Origin: Pseudomonadota bacterium
GTDB lineage: Bacteria; Pseudomonadota; Gammaproteobacteria; Burkholderiales; Burkholderiaceae_C
Direction of reading: 5' to 3'
Length of the DNA stretch: 9,619 nucleotides
NCBI GenBank assembly: GCA_023394015.1
Contig: JAEXBL010000331.1
Location: forward strand, 1 to 9,619
Shown: in pieces, positions 6,465 to 9,619 of the stretch
Layout of the letters: the number at the start of each line of letters is the position of its first letter
How positions within the stretch are numbered: position 1 is the stretch's first letter
Made by a program: the position numbers and the translations under genes
Notes under the pieces: generated by a model
Seen by the model: the letters and a program-made list of their open reading frames with translations, nothing else
The model's database searches: none
Told to the model about the DNA's origin: nothing

Positions 6465-6471
6465 GCCGTCC

Positions 6472-7283
<812 letters not shown>

Positions 7284-7287
<4 letters not shown>

Positions 7288-9104
7288 GTCGAGCCTTGGA
7301 TCTGCCCGAGAAAACCCTGCCCCAGATGCTGCGCGAGCAGGCGCAGCGCCACCCCGAGCGGGTGGCCATCCGGCAGAAGGACTTCGGCATCTGGAAGCCG
7401 CTGACTTGGCGCGGCTACTTCGAGCGTGCCAGCCATTTCGGCCTGGGGCTGGGCACGCTGGGCCTGTCGCCCGGCGGCTACCTGGGCGTGATCTCGGAAA
7501 ACCGCGTCGAATGGGTGCTGTCGCAGATGGGCGCCGGGCTGATCGGTGCCGTCACCGTGGGCGTGTACCCCACCAGCCCCAGCAACGAGGTGGCCTACGT
7601 GATCGGCCACGCCGACGTCGAGGTGGTGGTCTGCGAAGACCAGGAGCAGGCCGACAAGGTGCTGGAGGCCATCGAGCAACTGCCCAGGCTGCGCCGCATC
7701 GTCATCGTCGAGACCAAGGGCCTGAGCAGCTACAGCCCCGAGGAGCGCGCGCGCATCGTCACCTTTGCCGAGGTCGAGGCGGCGGGCGCCGAGCTGTGGC
7801 GCGGCGGTGGCGCCGGGCAGATCGAGCCCGTGCTGGCGGCGCAGAAGCCGGACGACATCGGCCTGATGATCTACACCTCGGGCTCCACCGGCGCGCCCAA
7901 GGGCGCCATGATCTCGTGGCGCAACATCCGGGGCATCGTGCCCGGCATCGTCGACCGGCTGCAGATGACGCCGGAGAGCGCCCACCTGTCCTACCTGCCG
8001 CTGTGCCACGTGGCCGAGCAGATGCTGACCACCTTTGCGCCGATCTACCTGGGCTCGCAGGTGAACTTCGGCGAATCCATCCGCACCGTGCAGGAGGACT
8101 TGCGCGAAGTGGCGCCCAACCTGTTCCTGGGCGTGCCGCGCATCTGGGAGAAGCTCTACGCCGCCATCAGCATCAAGATGCAGGAGACCGGGCCGTGGCG
8201 GCGCAGGCTGTTCGAGCGCGCGCTGGCCGCCGGCGCGCCGCTGGCGGAAAAGAACCGCGCCGACTGGAGCCTGGCCGAGCGGCTGCGCTTTGGCCTGGCC
8301 TACTGGACGGTGCTGCGCGCCCTGCAGAACTTCATCGGCCTGCGCCGCGCCAGGGTGGCGCTGACCGGCGCGGCGCCGATCGCGCCCGACGTGATCCGCT
8401 TCTTCCGCACGCTCGGCGTGCCGCTGGTGGAGGTCTATGGCATGACCGAATCGACCGGCATGGTGACCGGGCAGCGCCTGGACGCCGTGAAGGTGGGCAC
8501 CGTCGGCCCGCCCGTGCTGGGCGTGGAGCACCGCCTGGGCGAGCACGGCGAGCTGCAGCTGCGCGGCGACATGGTGTTTGCTGGCTACTACAAGAACCCC
8601 GAAGCCAGCGCCGCCACGGTGCAGGACGGCTGGCTGCACACCGGCGACGTGGCGATCGAGGAGAACGGCCAGTTGCGCATCGTCGACCGCCTGAAGGACA
8701 TCATGATCACCGCCGGCGGCAAGAACCTGACGCCCTCGGAGATCGAGAACACCATGAAGGCCAGCCCCTTCATCAAGGAATGCATCGTGGTGGCCGACGG
8801 GCGCAAGTACGTGGCCGCGCTGATCCAGATCGACTACGAAACCACCGGCAAGTGGGCCGAGGCCAAGCGCCTGGCCTTCACCCATTTCCGCTCGCTGGTG
8901 GAGCTGCCCGAGGTGCGCGAGCTGATCCGCGCCGAGGTGGAGCAGGGCAACAGCCGCCTGGCGCCGGTGTCGCAGATCAAGAACTTCCACCTGCTGACCA
9001 AGGAGCTGGACCACGACGACGGCGAGGTCACCGCCACCATGAAGGTGCGCCGCTCCAGCGTCTACAAGACCTACGCGGCGGAGATCGAGGCGCTGTACGC
9101 CTGA
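7284..9104 (+). CDS. AMP-forming acyl-CoA synthetase, long-chain type
   Basis: A 606-residue member of the ANL superfamily that activates a carboxylic acid with ATP to an acyl-adenylate and transfers it to CoA. Motifs in order: phosphate loop YTSGSTGAPKG (197-207), adenine-binding VYGMTEST (from 384), GWLHTGD with the ribose-binding aspartate (449-455), hinge region RLKDIMITAGGKNLTPSEIEN (from 469), and the C-terminal catalytic lysine region TATMKVRR (K587). Length and the GGKNLTPSEIEN block place it with the FAA1/long-chain branch rather than acetyl-CoA or short aromatic ligases, but true chain length is not readable. No signal peptide or membrane helix, so it acts in the cytoplasm, possibly at the membrane. 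It is the last gene of the transporter operon, overlapping livF by four bases, which suggests that it esterifies the imported compound. It ends 10 bp from the convergent gluQ gene with no visible terminator. Confidence 0.92.
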
Positions 9105-9114
9105 ACCCGGGCGA

Positions 9115-9619
9115 TCAGCCCCAGCGCGCGCGCCACTCGGCCACCCATGGCGCCAGCAGCGCGGCCGGGGTGGCGCCGGCGCCCGCTCGGGCCAGGCCCA
9201 GCACGCCGGCGGCCTGGGTGAGCGCGGCGGCGGGATCGTCCAGCGCCAGCGGCTCGGCGCCGGTCTGCTTGCTCAGCTTCTGGCCGTCGGCGGCCAGCAC
9301 CAGGGGCGTGTGCAGGTAGCGCGGCGTGGGCAGGCCCAGCGCGGCCTGCAGCAGGATCTGCCGCGGCGTGTTGTCGGCCAGGTCCTCGCCGCGCACCACG
9401 TGGGTCACGCCCTGGGCGGCGTCGTCCACCACCACCGCGAGCTGGTAGGCCCACAGGCCGTCGGCGCGGCGCAGCACGAAGTCGCCGACCTTACCCGCCA
9501 CATCCTGCCGCTGCGGGCCGAGCCGGCGGTCGTGCCAGTCGATGACCGCGGCATCCGTCGATGCTTCTGGATGGACGGTTGCTGGCGCCATCTTTGCCAT
9601 TGAGCGCGCGGTGTGCAGC
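9115..9619 (-). CDS. gluQ: Glutamyl-Q tRNA(Asp) synthetase, C-terminal part (partial)
   Basis: The visible 167 residues are the C-terminal part of a GluQ protein (usual length about 290-310), a truncated glutamyl-tRNA synthetase-like enzyme lacking the anticodon-binding domain, which attaches glutamate to the queuosine base of tRNA-Asp. Seen are the [36 protein letters not shown] block, followed by [26 protein letters not shown] and KLSKQ, the family's version of the KMSKS loop. The frame stays open through the right window edge (LHTARS precedes the internal ATG at 9600), so that ATG is not the start and the HIGH-like motif and zinc-binding cysteines are outside the window. The gene converges on the acyl-CoA synthetase gene with only 10 bp between stops. 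Confidence 0.92.
   Translation of the reverse strand, partial: LHTARSMAKMAPATVHPEASTDAAVIDWHDRRLGPQRQDVAGKVGDFVLRRADGLWAYQLAVVVDDAAQGVTHVVRGEDLADNTPRQILLQAALGLPTPRYLHTPLVLAADGQKLSKQTGAEPLALDDPAAALTQAAGVLGLARAGAGATPAALLAPWVAEWRARWG

Noticed and set aside
6465..6471. Attenuator or stabilising hairpin after the binding-protein gene, as in many ABC operons
   Set aside because: Only seven bases separate the stop from the next start, and no hairpin with a T-tract is present.
9105..9114. Shared bidirectional terminator between the acyl-CoA synthetase and gluQ genes
   Set aside because: The 10-bp gap is too short and no stem with a flanking T-run is visible at the gene ends.
9115..9600. A complete small gene starting at the ATG at 9600
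   Set aside because: The frame is open to the window edge, and the protein begins mid-way through the GluQ catalytic domain, so it is a partial gene rather than a short one.

Overview
The window is GC-rich and protein-dense, with short or overlapping gene junctions. Gene content and codon use suggest a betaproteobacterium, most likely order Burkholderiales and plausibly family Comamonadaceae; this placement is inference from protein and tRNA style, without a database search. There is no phage, IS element, integrase or CRISPR array.

Left part (1-1604): the 3' part of a YeeE/YedE-type membrane protein gene overlaps tcdA (tRNA t6A dehydratase) by ATGA, followed by a tRNA-Lys(UUU) gene whose probable -10 box overlaps the tcdA stop codon, and then a strong intrinsic terminator. 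The first 57 bases of the window exactly repeat the first 57 bases of tcdA (649-705). The yeeE fragment is therefore joined at its left side to a displaced piece of tcdA, which points either to a 648-bp tandem duplication or to an assembly error at the edge.

Central part (1651-9104): a TetR-family repressor gene on the minus strand is divergent from a six-gene plus-strand operon. The operon order is branched-chain-type ATPase (LivG class), permease LivH class, permease LivM class, periplasmic binding protein, second ATPase (LivF class) and a long-chain-type acyl-CoA synthetase. Junctions are a 1-base overlap, 6-, 11- and 7-base gaps, and an ATGA overlap, so the six genes are almost certainly one transcript. 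The 151-bp divergent region contains a striking nested dyad (2374-2408) that is the best operator candidate.

Functionally the operon reads as import of a carboxylic acid through a HAAT-family ABC transporter, followed by ATP-dependent CoA thioesterification inside the cell. The translational coupling of the last ATPase to the ligase suggests that the transported compound is an organic acid (fatty, dicarboxylic or aromatic) rather than leucine/isoleucine/valine, with the TetR protein sensing the acid or its CoA ester. This is inference; the substrate cannot be read from sequence.

Right edge (9115-9619): the C-terminal part of glutamyl-Q tRNA(Asp) synthetase lies on the minus strand, convergent with the ligase and running out of the window.

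The window is mostly well-known families. The points worth a second look are the left-edge repeat, the nested dyad, and the transporter-plus-ligase pairing.
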